DNA from: Glycomyces amatae
GTDB lineage: Bacteria; Actinomycetota; Actinomycetes; Mycobacteriales; Micromonosporaceae
Assembly: GCF_020991375.1 (NCBI RefSeq)
Contig: NZ_JAJLQZ010000005.1
Span: 359,683 to 423,682 of the forward strand
Direction: 5' to 3'
Length of the DNA: 64,000 nucleotides
The notes below the pieces were generated by a model. It did not search any database. It was not told the DNA's origin and saw only the letters and a program-made list of their open reading frames with translations. This document shows positions 52,749-60,699 of this stretch, one piece after another (the first letter of the stretch is position 1; each line of letters starts with the position of its first letter). The position numbers and the translations under genes were made by a program.

Positions 52749-54037
52749 CCGAACCGCAAGGAGACGCACCCGTGACACCTGACCACCTGCCGGACCGCCT
52801 CGCGATCACGCTCTGGGACTTCTCCTGGTACGCGCGCACCGGCCCCGGCGAGCCCTTCGAGGACCTCGACGCCGCGTTCGCCCGCGCCGTGGACCTCGGC
52901 TACAACGCGGTCCGCATCTGCGCCATGCCGTTCCTGCTGTTCCGCTCCGGCCTGGACACGACCGCGCTGCGGCTGGAGGCGCTCGGCCCCGGGTACGCCG
53001 AGCGGGTGCGCTGGTACGACGTCGAGCAGCCCACGGTGATCGACGCGAAGGCCCACCTCCTGGAGTTCTTCCGGGCCGCCGACCGGCACGGCGTGTCGGT
53101 CATCGCGTCCTCCTGGGAGTACCAGCAGAGCCCGTCGCTCGCGGCGGAGAGCGGCTGGTACGAGGCGCTGCACGCGGTCGACCCCGAGAAGCGCCTGAGC
53201 GTGCTCGCCGAAGCCCAGGCCGACCTCGTGGACCTCCTCGCCGAGCACGGGCTCGCGCACACCATCGCGCTGGTCGAACTCCACAACGAGGTCCAGCTCG
53301 GGTACCTCGCCGAAGGGCTGCCGGGCCGCGAGGACCCCGTGGTCGAGATGCGCGACCGGCTCGAGGCGGGCATCGCGGCGTTCCAGGCGCGGCACCCGGA
53401 GGTGCGGTGCGCCCCGAACTACGCGGGGGTCCCGATCGCCGCGCTGCGCGGACTGCCGCGCAACGCGACCGCGCTCGTGTTCCACCCGTACGTCTACGGG
53501 GTCCTGGACGAGCTGGTGCGGGAGTTCGCGCTGCGCGAGGACCCGGCGCTCTTCCCGCAGGAGCGGGCCGACGCCGAGCTGCTCCGGCCGGGCGCGCCGC
53601 GCCTGGCCGAATGGGAGGCGGCGCCGGAGCCGGAGTGGAAGCGGCGCGCCACGATCATGAAGCGCACCGAGGTCTACGTCCACGACTGGTGCGACCCGGA
53701 CCGGTTCGACCGCTGGCTGTACGAGCGCTACGGGAAGCACCGCGCGGCGATGGCCGCGCAGCTGCGCGACTGGATCGACGTGGCGGCCGACCACGCGGCC
53801 CGGATGGGAGTGCCGCTGGTCTTCGGCGAGGGCTGGGTGGGCTACACGCCGAGGGACTGCGACTTCGAGGAGGGCCCGGTGGGCGCCCAGATCTGCCGCG
53901 ACGCGGCGGCCCACTCGGCCCGGGTGGGCGCCTGGGGCTCGATAGTGTGCTCGAACGCGGCCCCGCAGCACCCGATGTGGGCCGACGAGGACCTGCAACG
54001 CGAGTGCAACGCGATCATCCGGGGCACCGGCCGGTAG
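52745..54037 (+). CDS. Cellulase-like glycoside hydrolase (sugar-binding cellulase-like family)
   Basis: A 430-residue cytoplasmic protein of a (beta/alpha)8 hydrolase family like the sugar-binding cellulase-like group (PF12876-type). ITLWDFSWYARTGPGEPFED begins the barrel, ALVELHNEVQLGY has the acid/base Glu in a HNE motif, and PLVFGEGWVGYT has the probable nucleophile Glu. No signal peptide. ATG 52745 overlaps the permease stop by 4 bases, making it the last gene of the coupled operon. It probably trims the imported oligosaccharide before or after GH35. Exact bond unknown. Confidence 0.8.
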   Translation: MTEPQGDAPVTPDHLPDRLAITLWDFSWYARTGPGEPFEDLDAAFARAVDLGYNAVRICAMPFLLFRSGLDTTALRLEALGPGYAERVRWYDVEQPTVIDAKAHLLEFFRAADRHGVSVIASSWEYQQSPSLAAESGWYEALHAVDPEKRLSVLAEAQADLVDLLAEHGLAHTIALVELHNEVQLGYLAEGLPGREDPVVEMRDRLEAGIAAFQARHPEVRCAPNYAGVPIAALRGLPRNATALVFHPYVYGVLDELVREFALREDPALFPQERADAELLRPGAPRLAEWEAAPEPEWKRRATIMKRTEVYVHDWCDPDRFDRWLYERYGKHRAAMAAQLRDWIDVAADHAARMGVPLVFGEGWVGYTPRDCDFEEGPVGAQICRDAAAHSARVGAWGSIVCSNAAPQHPMWADEDLQRECNAIIRGTGR

Positions 54038-54815
54038 CCGGAGGCCGCGGGCCGATAGAGCGAGAAGCAGGCCTGTAGCCGCTCTGGCAGCCGGACACAC
54101 GGGGAGCAGGCGCCGCGGGGCGGACACCCGGCGGCGCCTGCGCCGCGTCCGGCCTGCGACAGCGCTCACCGCGGAAAGGGCCGCAAGCGATGAAGGACGA
54201 GGCCGCATCGACGACTCGCAGCACTGGGAGGCTCGGGCGGCGGCGGACGGCCCACACTGCGCGAAGAATGTGACCCGCCGGGACCGGCCCAGGCACCGCA
54301 GTGCACGGGCCGCGCGCAGGTTTCGGCACGGAGCGCCCGGGAAGGCCGGCCCACGGGCCTGCGGCTGCGCGATGCGGCTCGGAGACGAGGGGCGCGGCCG
54401 TGCGGGCGGTCCGCGGCGATGGGAGGACTCGGGGTCTCGGCGGGCGGCCCACGCCGCGCGAGGCGTGTGGCCCGCCCCGCGCAGGGGCCGCAGCGCTCGG
54501 ACCGCGCGTGCGGATTCCGGCACGGGAGGCCCGCGACGGCCGGGCCCGGGCTGTAGTCGCGCCGAGAGGATCGGGCGCTCCCGTCCTTCCACCCCCTTAC
54601 CCGGACGACACCCGACTGTCGTGGGGCTCACCGTGACCGGTGACGGACCGGTGCCGCTCGCACCGGGTTCTCGCACTCGGCGGTGTTAGGGTCTGGCCAC
54701 AGCGCCTTCCAGCACCCGCCGGGGCGCATCGCGGACCCCACCACGCCGCGTTCGGCGGCACCGCCGCCGAACACCCGCATCGCACCGGAACCCGCACCAC
54801 CGAAGGGAACCCGCC
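54038..54815. repeat. Non-coding region with degenerate direct repeats of about 185 bp
   Basis: No gene fits this 778-base gap. Two long imperfect copies are visible, about 54176-54360 and 54361-54545, sharing GGCCCAC...GCGCGA.G..TGTG.CCCGCC, CCGCGCG, TTC.GGCACGG.GGCCCG and ACGGCCGGG-type segments in the same order. The start of the gap (54050-54175) holds a large GGCGCC-rich inverted region. All frames across it are low-complexity Arg/Gly/Ala sequences. Confidence 0.6.
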
Positions 54816-55142
54816 ATGTTCGCCAACCCGGTCTTCCGCTACCGCATGCTGACCCTCGCCGAGGGCTGGTCCTTCGTGCTCCTGCTGGTCTTCGGATCGC
54901 TCCTGAGCCGCGTCTCCGAGATCGACCTGGTGATGCCCCTCGGCTCCCTCCACGGCGCCCTGTTCGTGCTCATGGTGCTGGGGACCCTGCTCATCCGCCG
55001 CCGCCTCCAGTGGGGCTTCGTGATGACCCTGGTGGCGCTCGCCTGCGCCGTGGTGCCGCTGGCGCCGTTCGTGCTCCACCGCGTCAAGCGCGACGAGCTC
55101 CTCGCCGCCGAAAAAGCGGCGCAACCCGTCCCCGCCGCCTGA
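54816..55142 (+). CDS. DUF3817 membrane protein
   Basis: A 108-residue protein with three transmembrane helices (WSFVLLLVFGSLL, LHGALFVLMVLGTLLI, FVMTLVALACAVVPLAPFVL). The start FRYRMLTLAEGWSFV and the GSLHGALF motif are typical of DUF3817. Function unknown. AAGGGAACC precedes ATG 54816. The 220 bases after it hold a small GCCGATC/GATCGGC hairpin (55279-55296) and nothing else. Confidence 0.85.
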   Translation: MFANPVFRYRMLTLAEGWSFVLLLVFGSLLSRVSEIDLVMPLGSLHGALFVLMVLGTLLIRRRLQWGFVMTLVALACAVVPLAPFVLHRVKRDELLAAEKAAQPVPAA

Positions 55143-55362
55143 GAAAGCGCCGCGCGAGCCGCTTCGAGCGGTGCCTCAAGCGTCGAACTCCGTGGACCGA
55201 CCGAGCGGACCGAGCGCTTCAGCCCCGCTTCAGCGAGCTGCTCGCAGCCGCCTTGGAAGGCGCTCGCGCCTCCGACCCCGCCGATCGGGCGATCGGCTCA
55301 TGCGGCCGGCCTCGCCTTGCGCAAGTCGCCCCAGGCCTTCGACCCTGCCGTCCTCAACCGGC

Positions 55363-56019
55363 TCAGGCCTGGTCCACCAGGCCCGCCTCATAAGCGAGGA
55401 TCGCCGCCTGGACCCGGTTCTTCACCTCCAATCTCGTCAACACCGCGCTCACATACCCCTTCACCGTGCCCTCCGACAGGTGCAGCCTCGCGGCGATGTC
55501 CTGGTTCGAGCAGCCTTCTCCCAGTAGGCCCAGCACCTCCTTCTCCCTCGGCGTCAGCACCGCCGTCCTCTTGCGGGCCAGCGCGTTCCGGCTCAGCCCC
55601 GCAGGGCCCATCGACGCGATCACGCGGTGCGCGATCCTCGGCGACAGGAACGCCGCCCCCTCGGCCACGGCCCGCACCCCGATGATCAGCTCCCTCGGGT
55701 CGGCCGCCTTCAGCAGGAACCCGCTCGCGCCCTCGACGAGCGCCCGCGCCACGTAGTCGTCCTCGTCGAACGTGGTCAGCATGACCACCGCCACCTCCGG
55801 GACCACCCGCCGCAGCTCCGCCGCGGCCGCCAGCCCGTCCATGCGCGGCATCCGGATGTCCAGCAGCGCCACATCCGGCCTGTGGGCCCGCGCCAGCTCC
55901 ACCGCCGCCGCCCCGTCGCCCGCCTCGGCCACCACTTCGATCTCCGGGTCGGTCGCCAGGATCGCGGCGACCCCGGCCCGGATCATGCCCTCGTCGTCAG
56001 CCAGCAGCACCCGGATCAC
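55363..56019 (-). CDS. NarL/LuxR-type response regulator
   Basis: A 218-residue regulator. The receiver domain has LLADDEGMIRAG, the phosphorylated Asp in VALLDIRMPRMDG, and the Lys in GFLLKAAD. The C-terminal LuxR helix-turn-helix reads LTPREKEVLGLLGEGCSNQDIAA and LHLSEGTVKGYVSAVLTRL. ATG 56019 overlaps the kinase stop by 4 bases, so they form a two-component pair. Confidence 0.95.
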   Translation of the reverse strand: MIRVLLADDEGMIRAGVAAILATDPEIEVVAEAGDGAAAVELARAHRPDVALLDIRMPRMDGLAAAAELRRVVPEVAVVMLTTFDEDDYVARALVEGASGFLLKAADPRELIIGVRAVAEGAAFLSPRIAHRVIASMGPAGLSRNALARKRTAVLTPREKEVLGLLGEGCSNQDIAARLHLSEGTVKGYVSAVLTRLEVKNRVQAAILAYEAGLVDQA

Positions 56020-57197
56020 GCGTCACCCCGCACCGGCAGCTCGGCCTCGACCGCGAAGCCCCCGCCGCGCGGTCCCGCAGTGAAGGTCCCGCCCAGCAGC
56101 CGCACCCGCTCGGCCAGCCCGGCCAGCCCCGCCCCACCGGACACGGACGCCCGCGGCGGGCCCTCCAGTTCCCTTCGCCCCGAGTCGACCGGTGCCGCCG
56201 GCCCCGATCCGGAGGGCACGGACTCTCCCGGCAGGCGCTCCCGCAGCGGACCGGCCGCCGGACCTGATCCGGCGGACTCCGTCCCCGTCCGCCCGGCCCA
56301 GACCGCATCGGCTTTCATCGGGGCCGAACCGGTAGGCGCGGTGCTGCTCTCCCACCGCAGGCCGGTGCCGGTCGGCACCTTTCCTCCCGCGTTCACGACC
56401 GCCATTCGCACCACGTCACCCCTCTGCCTTATCCGCACCGTCACCGCCGTTCCCGCGGCGTGCTTCGCCGCGTTCGTCAGCGCCTCCTGCACCACCCGGT
56501 ACACGGCCCGGTCCACCAGGGGTCGCAACGGTTCCGTCTCCACTTCCAACCGCACCTCCATGCCCGCCCGGACCGAGCGCTCCACCAGGGCCTCCACCGG
56601 CTCGTCGAACGGCGTGACCGGCGCCGCGCCCTCCCGCAGCGTGCCGAGCGCGTGCCGCAACCGGTCGGTGGCCTCCACCGCGCTGGCGCGCAGCGCCGCG
56701 GCGGCCTCCCGGTCAGGCTCCGCCAGCGCCGGGGCCAGCTCCAGCGCTCCCGCCCGCAGCGCGATGAGCGCCAGATCGTGCCCGACCGAGTCGTGCAGGT
56801 CCGCGGCGATCCTCGCCCGCTCCTGCGCCTGGGCCCGCTCGGCGACCAGCTCCCGCTCGCGCTCCAGCCGCGCCACCCGCTCCTCTCCGGCCCGCAGCAG
56901 CTCCACCTGCTGGCGGCGGTACCGGCCCACGAACCACGGCAGCATCACGAACACGCCGAGCACCGCCGAGGCGCTGACGGCCTCCCCGAGATCCACCACC
57001 GCGATCAAGGCGGTGAGCACCGCCTCGACGAGCAGCACCTGCGCGCCCCACCGGCACGGCAGGCGGCGGCCGTGCAGGTAGGCGGCCACCGCCAGCGCCA
57101 GGAAGAGCAACTGCCGCCACATCGCCAGCGCCTCGGTGTCGAGACCGTTGACCACCGCCGCCGCGGCGATGAGGGCCAGTACCGCCGCATTGATCAT
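56016..57197 (-). CDS. Sensor histidine kinase (HisKA_3) with an inserted linker in the ATPase domain
   Basis: A 393-residue kinase with four transmembrane helices (about 4-91), a coiled coil (95-125), the phosphoacceptor helix RARIAADLHDSVGHDLALI (His135) and an HATPase domain with VVQEALTNAAKHA (N box). Between VVNAGGK and the G2 box GGAGLAGLAERVRLLGG there are about 80 low-complexity residues (273-353) not found in normal family members, which have about 10-15 there. The ATG at 57197 overlaps the serine-hydrolase stop by 4 bases. It probably senses an envelope signal linked to that protein. Confidence 0.9.
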   Translation of the reverse strand: MINAAVLALIAAAAVVNGLDTEALAMWRQLLFLALAVAAYLHGRRLPCRWGAQVLLVEAVLTALIAVVDLGEAVSASAVLGVFVMLPWFVGRYRRQQVELLRAGEERVARLERERELVAERAQAQERARIAADLHDSVGHDLALIALRAGALELAPALAEPDREAAAALRASAVEATDRLRHALGTLREGAAPVTPFDEPVEALVERSVRAGMEVRLEVETEPLRPLVDRAVYRVVQEALTNAAKHAAGTAVTVRIRQRGDVVRMAVVNAGGKVPTGTGLRWESSTAPTGSAPMKADAVWAGRTGTESAGSGPAAGPLRERLPGESVPSGSGPAAPVDSGRRELEGPPRASVSGGAGLAGLAERVRLLGGTFTAGPRGGGFAVEAELPVRGDA

Positions 57198-58627
57198 GCG
57201 ACCGAGCCTACCGACCGCAGCCGCACCACCCGGGCGACCGCGACCGCGGCCCCGGAGAGCGCCGCGACCAGCAGCGTCACCGAGAGCGGCAGCGCGAAGT
57301 ACCACACCGAGGGCCAGGTGACCGTGCGCCCGGCCGAGATCAGGGAGACCAGGGACGGGTAGGCGGCGAACACCGCGGCCGGGATCAGCCACGCCGCGAC
57401 CCGCAGCCCGGTGACCCACCTGCGGCGCCCCGCGCGCTTCTCGGCCCAGCGCCGCGACCGCCGCACCCCGAGCACCCCGAGGCCGATCGCCACCAGGCAC
57501 AGGGCCCCCAGCACGACCTCCCACAGCTGACGGTCCCGCGCCGGCTCCTCGGGCGCCTCGCCGTTCACCACGGCGGCCAGGCCCTCCATGCCGGCGTAAG
57601 TGACGTCCGCGAGCCCGGCCCCGTTGGTGAGCAGCGCGATCCCGTACCCGCTCTCGGGATCGATCCACTCGACCGCGTTGTAGGTCATGAGGTTCCCCGA
57701 GTGGACCAGCGTGCCGTCCGATTCGACGGCCCACCCCATGCCGTACTCCTGGATCGCCGAGGGCGTGTGCATCTCCTGGAGGCCTTCGGGGCTCACGAGC
57801 TGCTCGCCGTGGCCGCCCTGGCTGATGAGCCACGTCCCCATGTCGGCGGCGCTGGTGATGATCCCGCCGCTGCCGGAGTCGTCGATGAACCCCGGCGCCT
57901 CCTCACGCGCGATCCACAGGCCGAACAGCGAGTTGTACCCCAGCCCCGGCATGACGTCCTCGTCCCGGGTGGCGCTGTGCTCCATGCCGAGCGGACCGAA
58001 CACCCGCTCCCGCATGAAGGCCGCGAAGGACTGCCCGGAGGCGACCTCGACCAACCTGGCGGCGACGTCGAAGTTCACGTTGCAGTAGGCGTAGGCCGTC
58101 CCCGGGTCGGCGGCGAGCGCGTCGTCGCCCAGCCGCGACACGTACTCCTCCAGCGAGGCGGCCGCCTCGAGGTCCACCACGTCGATGCTCGTGTCGGAGA
58201 ACCCGGAGGTCTGGTTGAGCAGCTGCCGCACGGTCACCTCCGCGGCCCGGTCGTCCGCCATGGCGAATCCCGGCAGCTGCCCGGCGACCGTGCCGTCGAG
58301 GTCGATCGCGCCCTCCTCGACGAGGATCATGACGGCCATGGCGGTGAACGACTTCGAGACCGAGGCGACCCGCATCGGGGTGTCCTCCGTGATGTCCTCG
58401 CCGTTCGAGTCGTGGCCGTAGCCGCCCGCGAAGACCACCTCGTCCTCGTGCGTGACGACCGCGGACAGCCCCGGCACGCCCGAGGTCTCGGCGAGCTCGG
58501 ACAGGTAGGCGTCGATCGCCTCGGGGGAGGCCTGCGGTTCGGCCGCGGCCGCGGGTGAGGGCACCGCCGCCGCTGCGGCCGCGACCGCGAGGGCCGCCAC
58601 GGTCAATCTGGCCGACTTGGTTCTCAT
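57194..58627 (-). CDS. Secreted, membrane-anchored serine hydrolase (class C beta-lactamase family)
   Basis: A 477-residue protein. Residues 1-30 are a signal peptide (LTVAALAVAAAAAAVPSPAAAA). The catalytic domain has SVSKSFTAM (SxxK), YAYCNVNF (YxN) and the third motif near LVHSGNLMTY (HSG). The C-terminal 120 residues hold three to four transmembrane helices (EVVLGALCLVAIGLGVLG, WLIPAAVFAAYPSLVSLI, VWYFALPLSVTLLVAALSGAA). It probably cuts peptidoglycan-like or ester substrates outside the membrane. ATG 58627 has GGAG six bases upstream; ATG 58645 is weaker. It heads the operon with the kinase and response regulator. Confidence 0.85.
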   Translation of the reverse strand: MRTKSARLTVAALAVAAAAAAVPSPAAAAEPQASPEAIDAYLSELAETSGVPGLSAVVTHEDEVVFAGGYGHDSNGEDITEDTPMRVASVSKSFTAMAVMILVEEGAIDLDGTVAGQLPGFAMADDRAAEVTVRQLLNQTSGFSDTSIDVVDLEAAASLEEYVSRLGDDALAADPGTAYAYCNVNFDVAARLVEVASGQSFAAFMRERVFGPLGMEHSATRDEDVMPGLGYNSLFGLWIAREEAPGFIDDSGSGGIITSAADMGTWLISQGGHGEQLVSPEGLQEMHTPSAIQEYGMGWAVESDGTLVHSGNLMTYNAVEWIDPESGYGIALLTNGAGLADVTYAGMEGLAAVVNGEAPEEPARDRQLWEVVLGALCLVAIGLGVLGVRRSRRWAEKRAGRRRWVTGLRVAAWLIPAAVFAAYPSLVSLISAGRTVTWPSVWYFALPLSVTLLVAALSGAAVAVARVVRLRSVGSVA

Positions 58628-58767
58628 AGGGAGCTCCGTTCTCATGGGTTCCCTATGAAGGCTAGAAATCCGCGCCGGCCCGCACACCGGTAGAAAGACC
58701 GGAACCACCCCTGACGAAAGACAGGGGCGGCCGCCCGACGACCTCCGCCTGGAGGCCCATACGGCGA

Positions 58768-58793
58768 AACGCCCCGGCCGAGGCCGGGGCGTT
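58768..58793 (-). terminator. Terminator of the tRNA-Gly gene
   Basis: Perfect 12-bp arms (58768-58779 and 58782-58793, AACGCCCCGGCC type) with a two-base loop; on the minus strand it ends in GTTTCG. It lies 7 bases after the tRNA 3' end. Confidence 0.7.
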
Positions 58794-58799
58794 GTCCTG

Positions 58800-58870
58800 A
58801 GCGGGTGACGGGAATCGAACCCGCGCAATCAGTTTGGAAGACTGAGACTCTACCATTGAGCTACACCCGC
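58800..58870 (-). tRNA. tRNA-Gly (anticodon TCC)
   Basis: The 71-base minus-strand sequence starts GCGGGTGTAGCTCAATGG and folds into a full cloverleaf: acceptor GCGGGTG/CACCCGC, D-arm with TAGCTCAATGGTAGA, anticodon stem TCAGT/ACTGA around CTTCCAA (anticodon TCC) and T-arm GCGGGTTCGATTCCCGT. No CCA is encoded. It reads GGA and GGG glycine codons. A hairpin follows. tRNA genes are common integration sites, but no att-like repeat is seen near by. Confidence 0.95.
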
Positions 58871-58913
58871 GTGCTCCGCGCGAACGGAACGCAGACGAGT
58901 GTAGCGCATCGGC

Positions 58914-59525
58914 TCAGTCCGGTGCGGTGACGGCCGCTTCGAGTCCTGCCGCCCCGTCGAACGTGTGGGCCCGCCAGCCCCGGCGCGCCGCGGCCCCGGT
59001 GTTGTCCGGATTGTCGTCGATGAGCGTCAGGTCGCCCGGCGCGGCGCCGAACGCCTCCTTCAACCCGCGCTCGACGGCCTCGAACGCGGCGTCCTCGGGC
59101 TTGCGGGCCTTCAGGCGGCACGCGAAGTACCGGTGCCGGAACCACCGGGCCGCCTCGGGGAACCGCGCGTCGAAGCACTCGGCGAACAGCGGCCCGTTGT
59201 TGGAGAAGACCGCCAGGACCGCCCCGGAGGCCGCCAGCGCCTCCAGCACCTCCCGGTTCAGCGTGAACGCCGAGGTCCACAGGGCCTCGAGCTCCTCCAA
59301 GTCCCCGTCGAACCCGGTCAGGTCCGCGACCTCCCGGTGGATCTCGGTGGCCGTGAGCGCCCCCGACTCGCACCGCGTCTCGAAGCCCGACGCGAAGAGC
59401 CGCCGGTGCAGCTCCTCGGGCGCCAGGCCCGTCCGCTCCGACAGGAGGCCGAGGCGGTGGACCGGATCGAAGTCGAAGAGCACGGAGCCGAAGTCGACTA
59501 CGAGGATGCGAGCGGCGTCGCCCAT
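58914..59525 (-). CDS. HAD-superfamily hydrolase (HAD-IA type)
   Basis: A 203-residue HAD protein. Motif I is VVDFGSVLFDFD (nucleophile Asp; the usual second Asp is replaced by Gly as in YihX-like proteins), motif II AVFSNNGP, motif III Lys in KARKPEDAAFEA, motif IV LIDDNPDNTGAAARRGW. It is probably a small phosphatase; the missing acid/base Asp leaves room for an altered reaction. ATG 59525. It is 56 bases from the ThuA gene end and in the same direction. Confidence 0.85.
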   Translation of the reverse strand: MGDAARILVVDFGSVLFDFDPVHRLGLLSERTGLAPEELHRRLFASGFETRCESGALTATEIHREVADLTGFDGDLEELEALWTSAFTLNREVLEALAASGAVLAVFSNNGPLFAECFDARFPEAARWFRHRYFACRLKARKPEDAAFEAVERGLKEAFGAAPGDLTLIDDNPDNTGAAARRGWRAHTFDGAAGLEAAVTAPD

Positions 59526-59581
59526 GTGACCACCTGCCGGGAGAAGGGGGACCGAAGCCTCACCATCTTACGTGTCCCAGG

Positions 59582-60259
59582 TCACTTGGCGGGAAGCACG
59601 CTCTGCAACCCGCCTTTGAGGTGGGCGAGGAAGTCCGCGTCCGCGTACGCCCCCGCGTCGTGCCCGAGCGCGGTGTAGAAGCACCGGCCCGACTCGAGCC
59701 GCCGGTGCCAGGCGAGGGGGTGCGGCGCCCCCATCGCCAGGTCCGCGGTGTCGTACGTGTCCTCGTCGACCTCCAGCAGGACCTCCACGTCCGCGGGCCG
59801 CTCGTCGAAGCTGTACCACTCGTCGGTCCACGACCAGCGCTTCGGCAGGTGCGCGGTCGCCGGGTGCTCGGCGTCCTTGACCTCGATCTCGCCCGCCGTG
59901 CACCCCGGCGGGTGGCCGATGAACCGGGCCCCCACGAGCTCGGTGAAGAACGGCCAGGAGCGCTCGGCGGTCGCGGCGGCGTGGACGCCGCACCATCCGC
60001 CGCCCCCCGTCACGAAGTCCGCGAGCGCGGCCCGCTCGAGCTCGTCCAGCACGTCCCCGGAGGGCGAGAGCCACACGGTCGCCGCGAAGCGGGCGAGGTC
60101 GAGCGGGTTGTGCACCGACGAGTCCTCGGTGTGCTCGGTCGTGAAACCGAGGTCGGCGGCGATGCGCTCGACGGCCTCGACGCCGGCCGGGATCGAGTCG
60201 TGCCGGAAGCCGGTCGTCTTCGTGAAGACCAGGATGGCGGGGGAGACCACGGCGTTCAC
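59582..60259 (-). CDS. ThuA-like domain protein
   Basis: A 225-residue protein with a class I glutamine-amidotransferase-like fold of the ThuA (trehalose utilization) family: ILVFTKTTGFRHDSIPAGVEA, ALADFVTGGGGWCGVHAAATAE, PKRWSWTDEWYSFDERP and RCFYTALGHDAGAY. The family is linked to sugar catabolism, possibly 3-keto-sugars, without proven chemistry. ATG 60259. No trehalose genes are near by. Confidence 0.85.
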   Translation of the reverse strand: MNAVVSPAILVFTKTTGFRHDSIPAGVEAVERIAADLGFTTEHTEDSSVHNPLDLARFAATVWLSPSGDVLDELERAALADFVTGGGGWCGVHAAATAERSWPFFTELVGARFIGHPPGCTAGEIEVKDAEHPATAHLPKRWSWTDEWYSFDERPADVEVLLEVDEDTYDTADLAMGAPHPLAWHRRLESGRCFYTALGHDAGAYADADFLAHLKGGLQSVLPAK

Positions 60260-60699
60260 TCCTGTTCGGGGTGCGGCGCCGCCGAGCGGCGCCGGTCTGG
60301 TGCGGTGGGCGCGCGGCGCCCCGATGTCGAGCGGAGGCGGCGACGGGCGTCCCCTCCTCCGGAGAACGATTGCACGGCGAATTCTAGGCGATCACCGCTC
60401 CACGCCGCCCCGGCGGCCGTTTCGCGGCCTTCCGCCCGGGCACCCGAACGGGTGAGCCGCGTTCCCCGCCGGGTGGCGGAGCACGCTTTCACGGCGGGCG
60501 CGGGCACCCGGCCGCACCGCGTTCTCTATGGTGGTCGCGGGCGATGTCGACCACACCCGCCGGGGCCGTCGGCCTGCGGCGGCCTAGACTCGGTCGGAGC
60601 GGGGGGTCGACGCTGCGCCGCCGGCGGCCCGATTCGGTTGGAGCGACCTCCGCGCCGACGTCAAGGCAATTGAGCGAAATCTGATCTAGGAGTACGTCT
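60260..60699. other. Intergenic region upstream of trigger factor
   Basis: 440 bases without a convincing gene. A TAGACT box at 60585-60590 may be the -10 of the trigger factor promoter, giving a leader of about 100 bases. Other short frames here are arginine/glycine-rich shadows. Confidence 0.4.

Noticed and set aside
58800..58870. tRNA-Gly as the attachment site of an integrated element
   Set aside because: No repeated 3' tRNA fragment, integrase or phage gene occurs on either side within the window.
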